Of a stretch of 64,000 bases of DNA, positions 37,817 to 48,912 are shown piece after piece. A model generated the notes under the pieces. The model was not told the origin of the DNA. It made no database searches and was given only the letters and a program-made list of their open reading frames with translations. Source of the DNA: Carnobacterium jeotgali MS3. GTDB lineage: Bacteria > Bacillota > Bacilli > Lactobacillales > Carnobacteriaceae. The stretch's first letter is position 1; each line of letters opens with the position of its first letter. The position numbers and the translations under genes were made by a program. The stretch spans positions 496,001-560,000 of the forward strand of contig NZ_JQNF01000005.1 in assembly GCF_000745125.1 (NCBI RefSeq), read 5' to 3'.

Positions 37817-40800
37817 ATGAGTTTAAACCAAGAAGAATTATTTCAAAAATTACTAGAACAAGTGGGCTTACAGCATGAAGAACGTTACACACCGTATTTT
37901 TATCAAGCCAAAGTTTTAAAAGTTACGGTTCATAAAGTGTCAAAATGCTGGCATTTTCATTTGCAATTTCAAGACATTTTACCGTTTGAAGTGTATCAAA
38001 ATCTTTCAGAAAAAATGCAATTGGCGTTTCATTCGATTGCTAATGTTAAATTAACTATCGAGACACTTCAGCCGGTACTGACGATTGAGAAATTAGAACA
38101 TTACTGGGCAGCAGCAGTGAAGTTAAGCGAAGTTTCTTCACCATTATGCGACAAACCTTTTAGAGAACAGTTTCCACTTTTAAATGGGAAAAAAATCCAA
38201 TTTCATGTTGAAAACGAAGTTGTAAAAGGCCATTTAATGAATCAGTACCTTCCACCAGTTGAAGAAGCGTATGCTTCTTTGGGTTTTCCAAAGTTTAAAA
38301 TTGAGCCGATTATTGATGAAGAGGCACATTTGAAAAAAATAGCAGAATTTCAAGCGAAAAAAGAAGAATCTGAAACGCTATTGGCGATCCGTGCGAATGA
38401 AAATATTCAAAAGGCTGAACAAGAAAAGAAACAAAATAAAAATCAAGTTCAAGCTCATAAAGGTCAGGTTGTTTTAGGTCGGAAAATTACAGCTAAAGAA
38501 GAGATTAAATCAATGGATCAAATCATTGAAGAAGAGCGCCGTGTCACTATTGAAGGATACGTCTTTGATGTTGAGGTGCGTGTATTAAGATCCGAAAGAC
38601 AGTTATTGATCTTAAAAATGACTGACTACACGTCTTCTTTTTCAGTGAAAAAATTCTCGAATACTCCTGAAGATGAGGCAGCTTTTGCAGCAATCAAAAA
38701 AGGGATGTGGGTTCGAGCAAGAGGAAGCGTTCAAGAAGACAATTTTATGCGTGATTTAGTCTTGAACGCTCAAGACATTACGGAATGGGATCATGAAAGT
38801 CGTAAAGATACTGCTCCAGAAGATGGCAAACGTGTAGAATTGCATTTGCACAGCAATATGAGCCAAATGGATGCAACCAATACGGTCACAGATTTAGTCA
38901 ACCAAGCAGCTAAATGGGGACATAAGGCTGTTGCAATAACCGACCATTTTGGTGCTCAATCTTTTCCAGATGCTTTTCATGCAGGTCAAAAAAATGGCAT
39001 AAAAATTCTTTATGGCATTGAAGCTAATATAGTGGATGATGGTGTGCCAATTGCATATAATCCTAAACACATTGAACTAACAGATGCAACGTACGTTGTT
39101 TTTGACGTAGAAACGACCGGACTTTCTGCTGTGTACAACAGTATTATTGAGCTATCAGCCGTTAAAATGCATAAAGGGAATATTATTGAGTCTTTTGAAC
39201 AATTTATTGATCCAGGACATCCATTATCGCAAACGACAATTAATTTGACTGGTATTACAGATGAAATGGTACAGGGTTCAAAGTCTGAAGAAGAAGTATT
39301 GACTTTATTTAAAGAATTCGCTGGAGATTCAATCTTAGTTGCGCATAATGCTAGTTTTGATATGGGATTTTTGAACACTAGTAACGCGAAACACAACATA
39401 CCGGATGCTGAAAACCCAGTGATTGATACGTTAGAATTGTCACGTTTTTTACATCCACAATTCAAAAGCCATCGTTTAAATACGTTAGCTAAAAAATATG
39501 GTGTCAATTTAGAACAGCATCACCGAGCTATTTTTGATGCTGAAACAACTGGGCACTTGTGCTGGGTGTTTCTAAAAGAAGCTAGAGAAGAGCATGACAT
39601 CCATTTTCAAGATCAATTGAATGAGCATACAGGTGAAGGGGATGCATATAAACGAGCTCGACCTTTTCATGCAACGATTATTGCCACAACACAAACTGGA
39701 TTGAAAAATCTGTTTAAATTGATTTCTTCATCCATGGTCGATTATTTTTATCGGACTGCACGCTTGCCACGTTCTGAGCTGATTAAACTGCGAGAAGGTT
39801 TGATTATTGGAACAGCCTGTAGTCAAGGTGAAGTATTTGAAGCAATGATGCAAAAAGGGTTTGATGAAGCAAAAAATAAAGCGAAGTTTTATGATTATAT
39901 CGAAGTTATGCCAAAAGAAGTTTACGCTCCTTTGATTGAACAAGAATTAGTGAAAGATGAGTCGGATTTAGAAGAAATTATTCGTAACCTTGTTAAAATT
40001 GGAGAGGATTTAAACATTCCAGTAGTTGCAACCGGAAATGTGCATTACTTAAATCCTGAAGATAGCATTTACCGCAAAATATTGATCAATTCTCAAGGCG
40101 GAGCAAATCCTTTAAATAGATCTGAATTGCCTGAAGTACATTTTAGAACAACGACAGAAATGCTGGAAACTTTCTCGTTTTTAGGAGAAGAAACGGCACA
40201 ACAAATCGTTGTTAAAAACACAAATAAAATTGTCGATATGGTTGACGATGCTATTACACCCATAAAAACCGATCTTTATACTCCTAAAATTGAAGGTTCA
40301 GAAGATGAAATTCGTCAATTAAGTTATGATGAAGCACATCGATTATATGGCAATCCATTGCCGGATATTATTGAAAAAAGAATCGAAAAAGAATTGAACA
40401 GTATTATTGGTAATGGTTTCTCAGTTATCTACTTGATTTCGCAAAAATTGGTGCATAAAAGTATGTCAGATGGCTATTTAGTTGGTTCACGGGGATCTGT
40501 CGGTTCCAGTTTTGTTGCAACAATGACTGGAATTACCGAAGTAAACCCAATGCCGCCTCATTATAGTTGTCCTAAGTGTCAGTATTCTGAATTTTTCACA
40601 GATGGCTCAGTGGGTTCAGGGTATGATCTACCAGATAAAGCTTGTCCTGAATGTGGAGCTCGTTTGCATAAAGATGGACACGATATTCCTTTTGAAACGT
40701 TCTTGGGATTTTATGGAGATAAAGTACCGGATATTGATTTGAATTTCTCCGGTGATTATCAATCTAAAGCTCATAATTATACGAAGGAACTCTTTGGTGA

Positions 40801-42157
40801 AGAATATGTATTCCGTGCGGGAACAATCGGTACCGTAGCTGACAGAACGGCATTCGGCTATGTAAAAGGCTATGAACGAGACAATAATTTGAATTTACGT
40901 GCTGCAGAAATCGATCGCTTAGCAAAAGGGTCAACAGGAGTTAAACGAACAACAGGACAGCATCCAGGTGGTATTATCGTTATACCGGATTATATGGATG
41001 TTTATGATTTTACCCCTATTCAATTTCCAGCTGATGCACAAGATTCAGAATGGAAAACGACCCATTTTGATTTCCATTCGATTCATGACAATGTTTTAAA
41101 ATTAGATATACTGGGTCACGATGATCCAACTGTTATCAGAATGCTACAAGATTTATCTGGAGTCGATCCTAAAACTATTCCTACCGATGATCCAGAAGTA
41201 ATGAAAATTTTTGGTGGTACCGAAGTTCTAGGAGTAACTCCTGAACAAATCCAGTCGAAAACGGGTACTTTAGGCATTCCGGAATTTGGTACGCGTTTTG
41301 TAAGAGGAATGTTGGAAGAAACCTTACCAACAACCTTTGCTGAATTGTTACAAATATCAGGATTGTCACACGGGACGGATGTATGGTTAGGAAATGCGGA
41401 AGAATTGATTCGCGTGAATGATATTCCATTATCAGAAGTAATCGGTTGTCGTGATGATATTATGGTTTACCTGATTCATAACGGGATGGAAGATGGCTTA
41501 GCCTTTAAAATTATGGAATCGGTTCGTAAAGGAAAAGGAATTCCTGATGATTGGCAAAAAGCTATGCGAGATGAAAATATACCAGAGTGGTACATCGATT
41601 CTTGTTTAAAAATTAAGTATATGTTCCCTAAAGCCCATGCGGCCGCATACGTGCTAATGGCTTTACGGGTAGCCTATTACAAAGTTCATTTTCCGATTCT
41701 TTATTATGCTGCATATTTTTCTGTCCGTGCAGATGATTTTGATTTAGTTGCTATGGCTAAAGGGAAAGACAGCATAAAACTGAAAATGAAAGAAATAACC
41801 GATAAAGGGTTAGATGCTTCAACGAAAGAGAAAAATCTGCTAACGGTTTTAGAATTGACTAATGAAATGGTCGAACGAGGATTTGAATTTAAAATGGTTG
41901 ATTTAGCAAAATCAGATGCGTCAGATTTTGTTATTGAAGGCAATACGCTGATTGCACCATTTAGAGCAGTACCTAGTTTGGGAGCTAACGTTGCTAAGCA
42001 AATTATAGAAGCAAGAAAAGATAAACCGTTTCTTTCAAAAGAAGATTTAGCTAAAAGAGGAAAAGTTTCTAAAACGGTTATTGAATATTTAAATGAGAAT
42101 GGAGTATTAAAAGGATTGCCTGATGAAAATCAATTGTCTTTATTTGATCTCTTTTAA
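37817..42157 (+). CDS. polC: DNA polymerase III, alpha subunit, PolC type
   Basis: The 1446-residue replicative polymerase has an N-terminal domain and an OB domain (about 235-330). A PHP domain ([17 protein letters not shown]) is split by the 3'-5' exonuclease (about 425-590; [19 protein letters not shown]). The polymerase core ([23 protein letters not shown]) is followed by a C-terminal helix-hairpin-helix region. A zinc-binding motif is visible as CPKCQYSEF and CPECGAR. Length matches Bacillus PolC (about 1437). It is transcribed after proS, as in Bacillus. Confidence 0.98.
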   Translation: MSLNQEELFQKLLEQVGLQHEERYTPYFYQAKVLKVTVHKVSKCWHFHLQFQDILPFEVYQNLSEKMQLAFHSIANVKLTIETLQPVLTIEKLEHYWAAAVKLSEVSSPLCDKPFREQFPLLNGKKIQFHVENEVVKGHLMNQYLPPVEEAYASLGFPKFKIEPIIDEEAHLKKIAEFQAKKEESETLLAIRANENIQKAEQEKKQNKNQVQAHKGQVVLGRKITAKEEIKSMDQIIEEERRVTIEGYVFDVEVRVLRSERQLLILKMTDYTSSFSVKKFSNTPEDEAAFAAIKKGMWVRARGSVQEDNFMRDLVLNAQDITEWDHESRKDTAPEDGKRVELHLHSNMSQMDATNTVTDLVNQAAKWGHKAVAITDHFGAQSFPDAFHAGQKNGIKILYGIEANIVDDGVPIAYNPKHIELTDATYVVFDVETTGLSAVYNSIIELSAVKMHKGNIIESFEQFIDPGHPLSQTTINLTGITDEMVQGSKSEEEVLTLFKEFAGDSILVAHNASFDMGFLNTSNAKHNIPDAENPVIDTLELSRFLHPQFKSHRLNTLAKKYGVNLEQHHRAIFDAETTGHLCWVFLKEAREEHDIHFQDQLNEHTGEGDAYKRARPFHATIIATTQTGLKNLFKLISSSMVDYFYRTARLPRSELIKLREGLIIGTACSQGEVFEAMMQKGFDEAKNKAKFYDYIEVMPKEVYAPLIEQELVKDESDLEEIIRNLVKIGEDLNIPVVATGNVHYLNPEDSIYRKILINSQGGANPLNRSELPEVHFRTTTEMLETFSFLGEETAQQIVVKNTNKIVDMVDDAITPIKTDLYTPKIEGSEDEIRQLSYDEAHRLYGNPLPDIIEKRIEKELNSIIGNGFSVIYLISQKLVHKSMSDGYLVGSRGSVGSSFVATMTGITEVNPMPPHYSCPKCQYSEFFTDGSVGSGYDLPDKACPECGARLHKDGHDIPFETFLGFYGDKVPDIDLNFSGDYQSKAHNYTKELFGEEYVFRAGTIGTVADRTAFGYVKGYERDNNLNLRAAEIDRLAKGSTGVKRTTGQHPGGIIVIPDYMDVYDFTPIQFPADAQDSEWKTTHFDFHSIHDNVLKLDILGHDDPTVIRMLQDLSGVDPKTIPTDDPEVMKIFGGTEVLGVTPEQIQSKTGTLGIPEFGTRFVRGMLEETLPTTFAELLQISGLSHGTDVWLGNAEELIRVNDIPLSEVIGCRDDIMVYLIHNGMEDGLAFKIMESVRKGKGIPDDWQKAMRDENIPEWYIDSCLKIKYMFPKAHAAAYVLMALRVAYYKVHFPILYYAAYFSVRADDFDLVAMAKGKDSIKLKMKEITDKGLDASTKEKNLLTVLELTNEMVERGFEFKMVDLAKSDASDFVIEGNTLIAPFRAVPSLGANVAKQIIEARKDKPFLSKEDLAKRGKVSKTVIEYLNENGVLKGLPDENQLSLFDLF

Positions 42158-42237
42158 TCACTTATTTTTAACCTCTCTAAATTAGAAAATAAACCAAGTT
42201 GAAAATCGACTGAAAAGACTTATTTGATAGTGTTTTG

Positions 42238-42266
42238 TTGCTTATTGCGTGATTTTATGGTATTAT
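42238..42266 (+). promoter_or_regulatory. Promoter of the rimP-nusA-infB operon
   Basis: TTGCTT, a 17-nt spacer ending in TGG, and TATTAT form a sigma-A promoter with extended -10. Transcription would start near 42273. Confidence 0.7.
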
Positions 42267-42291
42267 TTATTTGGATTTAGATATTCTGTTG

Positions 42292-42320
42292 AGAGTGAGC
42301 GGTGACGCTCACTCTTTTTC
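42292..42320 (+). terminator. Promoter-proximal terminator in the nusA operon leader
   Basis: AGAGTGAGCG, a GTGA tetraloop and CGCTCACTCT form a perfect 10-bp stem followed by TTTTC, about 20 nt after the transcription start and 40 bp before rimP. In Bacillus the same operon is reported to be autoregulated by NusA-dependent termination in its leader; the short T run here would suit that. Confidence 0.75.
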
Positions 42321-42360
42321 GGCAGTAAGTTATAAAACTAACTATAAGGAGGCGAAAAAG

Positions 42361-42834
42361 TTGAGTAATGTGGTAGAAACAGTAACTGAAATCGTGCAAC
42401 CTATTGTTGAAAGAAATCAGTTTGAATTGGTAGATATAGAATTTGTAAAAGAGGGTCAAAATTGGTTTTTAAGAGTTTACATTGATAAACCAGAAGGAAT
42501 TGATTTAGAAGACTGTGCATTAGTTAGTGAGCAAATTAGCCAACATATGGACAAAATTGATCCGGATCCAATACCGCAAGCCTATTTCTTGGAGGTCTCA
42601 TCTCCTGGAGCTGAAAGACCATTAAAAAAAGAACAAGATTATACAGATTCAATCGGAGAATACATCCATATTTCTTTATATGAACCTGTAGATGGTGAAA
42701 AAGTCTATGAAGGAACATTAAAAGAAGTAAACGATGAAACGTTAACGTTGACTATTCGCGTCAAAACGAGAGTGAAAGATATCGATTTCAGCCGTAAAAT
42801 AATTGCAAAAGCTAGAAGAGCCATTCAATTTTAA
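42361..42834 (+). CDS. rimP: Ribosome maturation factor RimP
   Basis: The 157-residue factor assists 30S maturation. The N-terminal alpha/beta domain has FELVDIEFVKEGQNWFLRVYID, and the family motif EVSSPGAERPL is intact. TTG at 42361 is placed nine bases after AAGGAGG and gives the usual size. It is first in the rimP-nusA-ylxR-ylxQ-infB-rbfA operon. Confidence 0.96.
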   Translation: MSNVVETVTEIVQPIVERNQFELVDIEFVKEGQNWFLRVYIDKPEGIDLEDCALVSEQISQHMDKIDPDPIPQAYFLEVSSPGAERPLKKEQDYTDSIGEYIHISLYEPVDGEKVYEGTLKEVNDETLTLTIRVKTRVKDIDFSRKIIAKARRAIQF

Positions 42835-42869
42835 TTAAATGATTGTTAGAGACAGGAGTGAAGTGAGAA

Positions 42870-44147
42870 ATGAGCAAAGAAATGTTAAATGCTCTTAATG
42901 CTTTAGAACAAGAAAAAGGAATTCCAAAAGAATTCGTTATTGAAGCGCTAGAAGTTGCCTTGATTTCGGCTTACAAAAGAAATTATGATCAAGCACAAAA
43001 CGTTGAGGTTGAATTTGATTTAAAAAAAGGAAACATTCATGTTTATTCTGTTAAAGAAGTGGCAGATGTAGTTTATGACTCTCGCCTTGAAGTAGGCCTT
43101 GAAGAAGCTTTAGAATTAAATAAAGCTTATGAATTAGGCGACAAAATCCGTTTCGAAGTAACGCCAAAAGACTTTGGACGAATTGCTGCTCAAACAGCTA
43201 AACAAGTTATCATGCAACGTGTACGCGAAGCGGAAAGAAATATTATCTACAATGAATTTATTGCTTATGAAAATGACATTATGCAAGGAATCGTTGAACG
43301 ACAAGATCATCGTTATATCTACGTTAATTTAGGAAAAATCGAAGCTGTATTATCTAAGCAAGAACAAATTCCTAATGAAGTGTACAAACCTCATGATCGT
43401 ATCAAAGTATATGTAACAAAAGTAGAAAACACGTCAAAAGGACCACAAATTTTTGTTAGTCGTAGCCATCCTGATTTATTAAAACGGTTATTCGAACAAG
43501 AAGTTCCTGAAATCTATGACGGAGTTGTCGAAATCGTTTCGATTGCTAGAGAAGCTGGAGACCGTGCTAAAGTAGCGGTTCGTTCTAGAGAAGAAAATAT
43601 CGATCCTGTTGGAACTTGTGTCGGACCTAAAGGACAACGTGTACAAGCTATTGTCAATGAGCTAAAAGGTGAAAACATGGATATAGTAGAATGGGATGCA
43701 GATCCAGCAACTTATATCGGAAATGCTTTAAATCCTGCTCAAGTTGTCAGTGTAACCTTTAATGAAGCTGCCGGTAGTTGTTTAGTAGTTGTACCTGATT
43801 ACCAATTGTCTCTTGCTATTGGTAAACGTGGTCAAAATGCTCGATTAGCAGCTAAATTAACAGGCTATAAAATCGATATCAAATCTGAAACAGACATGGC
43901 GGCTATTCAATTAGCTAAAGAAGAAGCTGGATTAGTAAAAGATGCAGAGTATGCTGAAGTTATTGAGACAATTGAAAGTCAAGAACAAGAAATGAATGAA
44001 GAAGAAATCATTCAAACGGTTGAGGACTTAGATACTGAATTTGATGAAATCACGATGGATGCTGACATCGAAGAAGGCAATCTAGATGCTGAAGCTGCAG
44101 AAGAGCTGATTGAGTTAGCTGAAGAACGCAACAACGTTGAAGACTAA
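42870..44147 (+). CDS. nusA: Transcription termination/antitermination factor NusA
   Basis: The 425-residue protein has an N-terminal RNA polymerase-binding domain (about 1-130), S1 (about 135-200), and KH1 and KH2 (about 230-345; VGPKGQRVQAIVNEL and GKRGQNARLAAKLTG). A long acidic tail from about 350 is rich in Glu and Asp; Bacillus NusA is about 371 residues and lacks most of it. NusA stimulates pausing and intrinsic termination. The leader terminator upstream of this operon is a probable autoregulatory target. Confidence 0.97.
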   Translation: MSKEMLNALNALEQEKGIPKEFVIEALEVALISAYKRNYDQAQNVEVEFDLKKGNIHVYSVKEVADVVYDSRLEVGLEEALELNKAYELGDKIRFEVTPKDFGRIAAQTAKQVIMQRVREAERNIIYNEFIAYENDIMQGIVERQDHRYIYVNLGKIEAVLSKQEQIPNEVYKPHDRIKVYVTKVENTSKGPQIFVSRSHPDLLKRLFEQEVPEIYDGVVEIVSIAREAGDRAKVAVRSREENIDPVGTCVGPKGQRVQAIVNELKGENMDIVEWDADPATYIGNALNPAQVVSVTFNEAAGSCLVVVPDYQLSLAIGKRGQNARLAAKLTGYKIDIKSETDMAAIQLAKEEAGLVKDAEYAEVIETIESQEQEMNEEEIIQTVEDLDTEFDEITMDADIEEGNLDAEAAEELIELAEERNNVED

Positions 44148-44162
44148 CAAGAGGTGATGACA

Positions 44163-44447
44163 ATGCAAAAACGCAAAATACCTATGCGGAAATGTGTTAT
44201 TTCCAATGAAATGAAACCAAAAAAAGATATGATTCGAATTGTGATTAATAAAGAAAATCAAGTATCAATCGATCCTAGTGGTAAACTGCCTGGGCGAGGT
44301 GCTTATGTCTCAATTGAACCTGAAATTGTACAAGCTGCATGGGAAAAACATGTGCTAGATAAAGTATTGGGAACAGCATTAGACGATGATTTTTATCAAA
44401 AACTGTTGGATTATGTTACGCATCAAAAAGCTAGGATGAGTTTATGA
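44163..44447 (+). CDS. YlxR family RNA-binding protein (RnpM)
   Basis: The 94-residue protein has the family start KIPMRKCVISNEMKPKKDMIR and GRGAYVS. YlxR has been reported to bind and modulate RNase P RNA (RnpM), whose gene is also in this window. ATG at 44163 is six bases after AGAGGTG; two earlier in-frame starts overlap that site. Its stop overlaps the next gene by 4 bp. Confidence 0.9.
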   Translation: MQKRKIPMRKCVISNEMKPKKDMIRIVINKENQVSIDPSGKLPGRGAYVSIEPEIVQAAWEKHVLDKVLGTALDDDFYQKLLDYVTHQKARMSL

Positions 44448-44749
44448 TAGAAGAACAAAAAGTATTAAATCTTTTAGGTATGGCAACAAGAGCAGGCAAG
44501 CTTACTACTGGAGAAGACCTGAGTTTGAAAGAAATCAGAAATCTATCTGCAAAAGTTGTTATTGTGGCTACAGATGCTAGTGAAAATACTAAGAAGAAAA
44601 TCTCGGATAAGTGCAATTATTATCATATTCCTTTTATAATTCACTTTACGAGAAGTGAGTTAAGCCAAGCAATAGGAAGAGAACGAACTATTTGCACCAT
44701 CACGGATAATGGCTTTGGAAAAAAATTCCGAGAATTATTATCAATTTAA
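44444..44749 (+). CDS. YlxQ, L7Ae-family ribosomal-type protein
   Basis: The 101-residue protein has the L7Ae/L30e kink-turn RNA-binding fold: LLGMATRAGKLTTGED with the Gly/Lys RNA-contact helix, followed by KVVIVATDAS. It starts with ATG overlapping the ylxR stop (ATGA). Kink-turn binding is known for the Bacillus protein; its in vivo target is not clear. Confidence 0.9.
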   Translation: MIEEQKVLNLLGMATRAGKLTTGEDLSLKEIRNLSAKVVIVATDASENTKKKISDKCNYYHIPFIIHFTRSELSQAIGRERTICTITDNGFGKKFRELLSI

Positions 44750-44764
44750 TTGGAGGGTGATAAC

Positions 44765-47065
44765 ATGGCTAAAAAACGTGTTTATGAGTACGCCAAAGAA
44801 TTGGATGTACCAACTAAAAGTGTTATTGATAAAGCGAAAGAACTTGGGATTGACTACAATAGTCATATGTCTTCAATGGAAGATAAACAAGTAGAACAAC
44901 TTAATCGTATTTTTGTTTCAACTAATAAAAATGGATCAACAAGTACTTCAAGTACAAAAAATCAAAAAGGTGGTAATCCTATAACGAATCAGAAGAATCA
45001 ATCCAATCAAACAAACAAACCAGCAACGAACAAACCGGCTGCAACAAATAAGCCAGCAGCAACAAACAGACCGGCAGCAACAAACAAACCAACTACTACA
45101 AGTAGTTCAGCTGCCCAAACTGGGACTGGAAACCAAACACAACAACGTACGACAACTCAAGGTCCAAATAAGAATAAACGTACTGGTAACAGACCATTTA
45201 ACCGTGGAAGCGTAGGAACACATGGTGGATTTAACAAACGTAAGAGAAAAGGTAAAAAAGGTGAAACTAAACCAGTAGCACCACCAGTTGCACGTAAATT
45301 TAAAGAACTACCTGAAGTTCTAGTGTACACAGATGGTATGACTGTAGCGGATATATCTAAAAAGATTTACCGTGAACCAGCTGAAATTATCAAAAAACTA
45401 TTCTTGCTTGGTGTTGTAGCAACTCTGAACCAAAGTTTAGGTAAAGAAGCTATTGAATTACTTGCTGAAGAATATGGTATTCAAACAGAAGAAAAAATTC
45501 AAGTAGACGTTTCTGATTTAGATATTTACTTTGATCAAGAAGTGGTTGAAGAAAATCTTATCACTCGTCCACCAGTAGTCACAATCATGGGACACGTTGA
45601 CCATGGTAAAACAACTTTGTTAGACTCACTTAGAAATACAAAAGTAAGTTTAGGCGAAGCCGGCGGAATTACACAACATATTGGTGCTTATCAAGTTGAT
45701 GTTGATGGAAAAACCATTACTTTCTTAGATACACCAGGACACGCTGCCTTCACAACAATGCGTGCTCGTGGAGCAGACGTAACGGATATTACAATTATCG
45801 TTGTTGCGGCTGATGATGGAGTTATGCCACAAACAGTTGAAGCTATCAATCATGCTAAAGCTGCTGAAGTTCCAATTATCGTAGCTGTAAACAAAGTGGA
45901 TAAACCAGATGCTAACCCTGAACGTGTGATGCAAGAATTAACAGAATACGGTTTAGTTCCAGAATCTTGGGGCGGAGATACAATATTCGTTGAAATCTCA
46001 GCTAAATTCGGTCAAAACTTAGACGAATTATTAGAAATGATTTTACTTGTCGCTGAAGTTGAAGATTTGAAAGCTGATCCTAAACGTTTAGCTCTTGGTT
46101 CAGTAATCGAAGCTCGTTTAGATAAATCTAAAGGTCCAATTGCGACTTTACTTGTACAAGAAGGAACACTTAATGTTGGAGACCCTATTGTAGTTGGAAA
46201 CACTTATGGACGTGTCCGTGTAATGGTCAACGAAAATGGCCGTCGCGTTAAACATGCTGGTCCTTCTGCTCCAGTTGAAATCACTGGATTAAACACTGCT
46301 CCTCAAGCGGGAGATCAATTTGTTGTCTTTGAAGACGAAAAAACAGCTCGTGCTGCAGGCGAAACACGTGAGAAAAAAGCAATGGCTGAGCAACGTTCGG
46401 TAACGAACCGCGTAACAATCGATAACTTATTCTCTAGTTTGCAAGAAGGAGAATTGAAAGAAGTTAATGTTATCATCAAAGCAGACGTACAAGGTTCTGC
46501 TGAAGCATTATCATCAAGTTTGCAAAAAATTGATGTAGAAGGCGTACGTGTAAAAATGATTCATACTGCTGTTGGAGCAATCAACGAAAGTGATATTACT
46601 CTAGCTGCTGCAAGTAATGCTATCATTATCGGTTTTAACGTTCGTCCAACTCCTCAAGCTAAAATTCAAGCTGATCAAGAGCAAGTAGATATCCGTTTAC
46701 ACCGCATCATTTATAACGCAATCGATGAAATTGAAACAGCTATGAAAGGTCTATTAGACCCTGAATACGAAGAAAAAGTAACCGGACAAGCGGTTGTTCG
46801 TGAAACATTCAAAGTATCTAAAGTTGGAACAATTGCCGGAGGATTTGTTACAGATGGTTACATCACTCGTAGCAGCAGCATCCGCTTGATTCGTGATAAT
46901 ATCGTTATCTTTGAAGGCGAATTAGCAAGTTTGAAACGCTTTAAAGACGACGCTAAAGAAGTTAAAAAAGGCTTTGAATGTGGATTTATGGTCAAAGATT
47001 ACAATGAAGTTGAAGTTGATGATATTATTGAAGCTTATGAAATGGTTGAAATTAAACGTAAGTAA
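44765..47065 (+). CDS. infB: Translation initiation factor IF-2
   Basis: The 766-residue GTPase delivers initiator tRNA. An IF2_N module (about 1-50) is followed by a low-complexity linker (about 60-165) with tandem ATNKPA-like units. A second IF2_N follows, then the G domain: G1 [10 protein letters not shown]3 DTPGHAAF, G4 NKVDKPD. C-terminal domains follow. ATG at 44765 has GGAGGGTGATAAC before it. The linker is typical of the family and varies in length between species. Confidence 0.97.
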   Translation: MAKKRVYEYAKELDVPTKSVIDKAKELGIDYNSHMSSMEDKQVEQLNRIFVSTNKNGSTSTSSTKNQKGGNPITNQKNQSNQTNKPATNKPAATNKPAATNRPAATNKPTTTSSSAAQTGTGNQTQQRTTTQGPNKNKRTGNRPFNRGSVGTHGGFNKRKRKGKKGETKPVAPPVARKFKELPEVLVYTDGMTVADISKKIYREPAEIIKKLFLLGVVATLNQSLGKEAIELLAEEYGIQTEEKIQVDVSDLDIYFDQEVVEENLITRPPVVTIMGHVDHGKTTLLDSLRNTKVSLGEAGGITQHIGAYQVDVDGKTITFLDTPGHAAFTTMRARGADVTDITIIVVAADDGVMPQTVEAINHAKAAEVPIIVAVNKVDKPDANPERVMQELTEYGLVPESWGGDTIFVEISAKFGQNLDELLEMILLVAEVEDLKADPKRLALGSVIEARLDKSKGPIATLLVQEGTLNVGDPIVVGNTYGRVRVMVNENGRRVKHAGPSAPVEITGLNTAPQAGDQFVVFEDEKTARAAGETREKKAMAEQRSVTNRVTIDNLFSSLQEGELKEVNVIIKADVQGSAEALSSSLQKIDVEGVRVKMIHTAVGAINESDITLAAASNAIIIGFNVRPTPQAKIQADQEQVDIRLHRIIYNAIDEIETAMKGLLDPEYEEKVTGQAVVRETFKVSKVGTIAGGFVTDGYITRSSSIRLIRDNIVIFEGELASLKRFKDDAKEVKKGFECGFMVKDYNEVEVDDIIEAYEMVEIKRK

Positions 47066-47088
47066 TACGTAAGAAAGAAGGGTTAAAC

Positions 47089-47436
47089 ATGGCAAATCAT
47101 AGAATTGGACGTGTTTCACAAGAAATTCAAAGAGAAGTAAATGATATCTTGAAAAAACGCGTGAAAGATCCACGGGTTGCTGATGTAAATATAACCGACG
47201 TACGTGTAACCGGTGATCTCCAACAAGCAACTGTTTTTTATAGTATTCTATCTGATAAAGCTAGTGAACGTGAAAAAACGCAATTAGGATTAGATAAAGC
47301 ATCTGGTTTAGTTAGAAGTGAGTTAGGCAAACGTTTGTCGCTCTACAAAACGCCAGAAATCAGTTTTGAACGTGATGAATCTGTTGAATATGGAAATCAT
47401 ATTGATGAATTGTTGCGTAATTTAAATAAAGACTAA
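47089..47436 (+). CDS. rbfA: Ribosome-binding factor A
   Basis: The 115-residue KH-like protein acts in late 30S maturation. The opening [20 protein letters not shown] and [18 protein letters not shown]-type block (seen as [18 protein letters not shown]) are characteristic. It closes the nusA-infB operon and is followed by a clear terminator. Confidence 0.96.
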   Translation: MANHRIGRVSQEIQREVNDILKKRVKDPRVADVNITDVRVTGDLQQATVFYSILSDKASEREKTQLGLDKASGLVRSELGKRLSLYKTPEISFERDESVEYGNHIDELLRNLNKD

Positions 47437-47440
47437 AAAA

Positions 47441-47475
47441 AACCTCCAAGGGGCAACCTTTTGGAGGTTTTTTTG
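47441..47475 (+). terminator. Terminator of the nusA-infB operon
   Basis: AACCTCCAA and TTGGAGGTT form a 9-bp stem followed by a T run. Confidence 0.9.
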
Positions 47476-47536
47476 TAAAAATTTTAAAATAAAAGGATTA
47501 AAAAAATTTATTAAAAACTAGAATAGTTGTTCGAAG

Positions 47537-47545
47537 TGGTATAAT
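47537..47545 (+). promoter_or_regulatory. Extended -10 promoter of the polysaccharide deacetylase gene
   Basis: TGGTATAAT precedes the gene by about 80 bp; the -35 is weak. Confidence 0.5.
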
Positions 47546-47623
47546 AAAGGTGAAAGAAGGGCCAATAACATAGTATAAAATCGCATTGAAAAACTTACTT
47601 AAAAAAATAAAGGAGTGAGTAAA

Positions 47624-48784
47624 ATGCGTTTTAAATTTGGATTGGTTAGCCTTCTAGTATCATTTTTGCTCTTAATCAGCTTAGCTTTTGCTTTACCCGT
47701 TACTGCAGCTAGCTCTCAGTATGTTACTAAAGGAAATACGACGTCTAAAGTGGTTGCCTTAACATTTGATGATGGGGCCGATGGTAAAAATATTACTAAG
47801 ATTCTACAAATTTTAAACACCAATAAAATTAAATCTACCTTTTTCATTACTGGAAAAGCAGCTGAAAATCATCCACAATTGATTAAAATGATTGTTTCTC
47901 AAGGTCACGAAATAGGAAATCATTCTTATTATCATCCTAATTTCACTAAAATGACCGCAACTCAGATTAAAACAGAATTAGATAAAGCAGACGCCGCTAT
48001 TAAAAAAACGGCGGGGAAGACCACGAAACCTTATTTCCGTGCACCTTTTGGTTCGGTAAACACGGCTACATTATTAGCAGTGGGAAATTTAGGTTATACA
48101 AACACCATTGGTTGGACAATTGATACTGTCGATTGGAAAGGTGTTTCTTCATCAGAAATCACTAAAAAAGTAGTAAATAATGAAACTCCAGGAATGATTG
48201 TTTTGATGCACACAGGAGAAGGAGCACCAGGCACTCCAGGAGCCCTTCAAACGATGATCAACCAATTGAAAGCAAAAGGTTATACATTCGTTACGGTGAG
48301 CCAATTATTATCGACCATACCAACTAAAGCTAGCAGTGGTCAACACGTTGTTAAATCTGGAGATACATTAACTAAAATTTCCGCATTGTATGGTGTTACA
48401 GTTCAACAATTGACAACAGCTAATCAGCTAACGAATATGAACTTGATTCGTGTTGGTCAACTACTCATTATTCCGACTACTAATTATACTGTCAAGGCGG
48501 GTGATATATTGATCAAAATTGCTAAGGCACACAATGTAACGGTTCAACAGTTAGTGGATACCAATAAATTGACTAACCCAAATTTGCTGAAAATCGGTCA
48601 GATTCTAAAGATTCCTGCTAAACTTGCAGCAACGACAATGAACTATAAGGTTAAATCAGGAGATACACTATACAGTATTGCTAATAAATATGGGGTGAAA
48701 GTTCAGTCAATCGTCACCGCTAATAAGTTAGCTAGTGCTAATGTCATAACGGTTGGCCAAGTGTTAAAAATACCGACTAAATAA
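47624..48784 (+). CDS. Secreted polysaccharide deacetylase with three LysM domains
   Basis: The 386-residue protein has a signal peptide (about 1-29, ending near VTAAS) and a NodB/CE4 deacetylase domain (about 40-235). Catalytic motifs are complete: TFDDG, the metal-binding HSYYH, RAPFGS and LMHTG. Three LysM repeats follow (about 243-386), each starting VKxGDxLxxI. It would deacetylate GlcNAc or MurNAc in peptidoglycan or chitin-like polymers while bound to the wall. ATG at 47624 is preferred over the in-frame GTG at 47615. It is transcribed alone. Confidence 0.92.
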   Translation: MRFKFGLVSLLVSFLLLISLAFALPVTAASSQYVTKGNTTSKVVALTFDDGADGKNITKILQILNTNKIKSTFFITGKAAENHPQLIKMIVSQGHEIGNHSYYHPNFTKMTATQIKTELDKADAAIKKTAGKTTKPYFRAPFGSVNTATLLAVGNLGYTNTIGWTIDTVDWKGVSSSEITKKVVNNETPGMIVLMHTGEGAPGTPGALQTMINQLKAKGYTFVTVSQLLSTIPTKASSGQHVVKSGDTLTKISALYGVTVQQLTTANQLTNMNLIRVGQLLIIPTTNYTVKAGDILIKIAKAHNVTVQQLVDTNKLTNPNLLKIGQILKIPAKLAATTMNYKVKSGDTLYSIANKYGVKVQSIVTANKLASANVITVGQVLKIPTK

Positions 48785-48876
48785 CCTGTTCAATTGCTAT
48801 GGAACCAAGCTATGTCTTACGTTTCACTTTATAAACCCGTTCAATTTGTGCATCAAAAAATTAAATATTGAATAGC

Positions 48877-48909
48877 AAAAGAGGCTGGGAAAATCCCAGC
48901 CTCTTTTAA
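48877..48909. terminator. Bidirectional terminator, deacetylase / degV
   Basis: AAAAGAGGCTGGGA and TCCCAGCCTCTTTT form a 14-bp stem with an AAA loop between convergent genes. Confidence 0.92.
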
Positions 48910-48912
48910 TAA

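Noticed and set aside
38990-39520. 165-codon minus-strand ORF inside polC
   Set aside because: It is antisense to the conserved exonuclease domain of PolC and has no ribosome site or family features.
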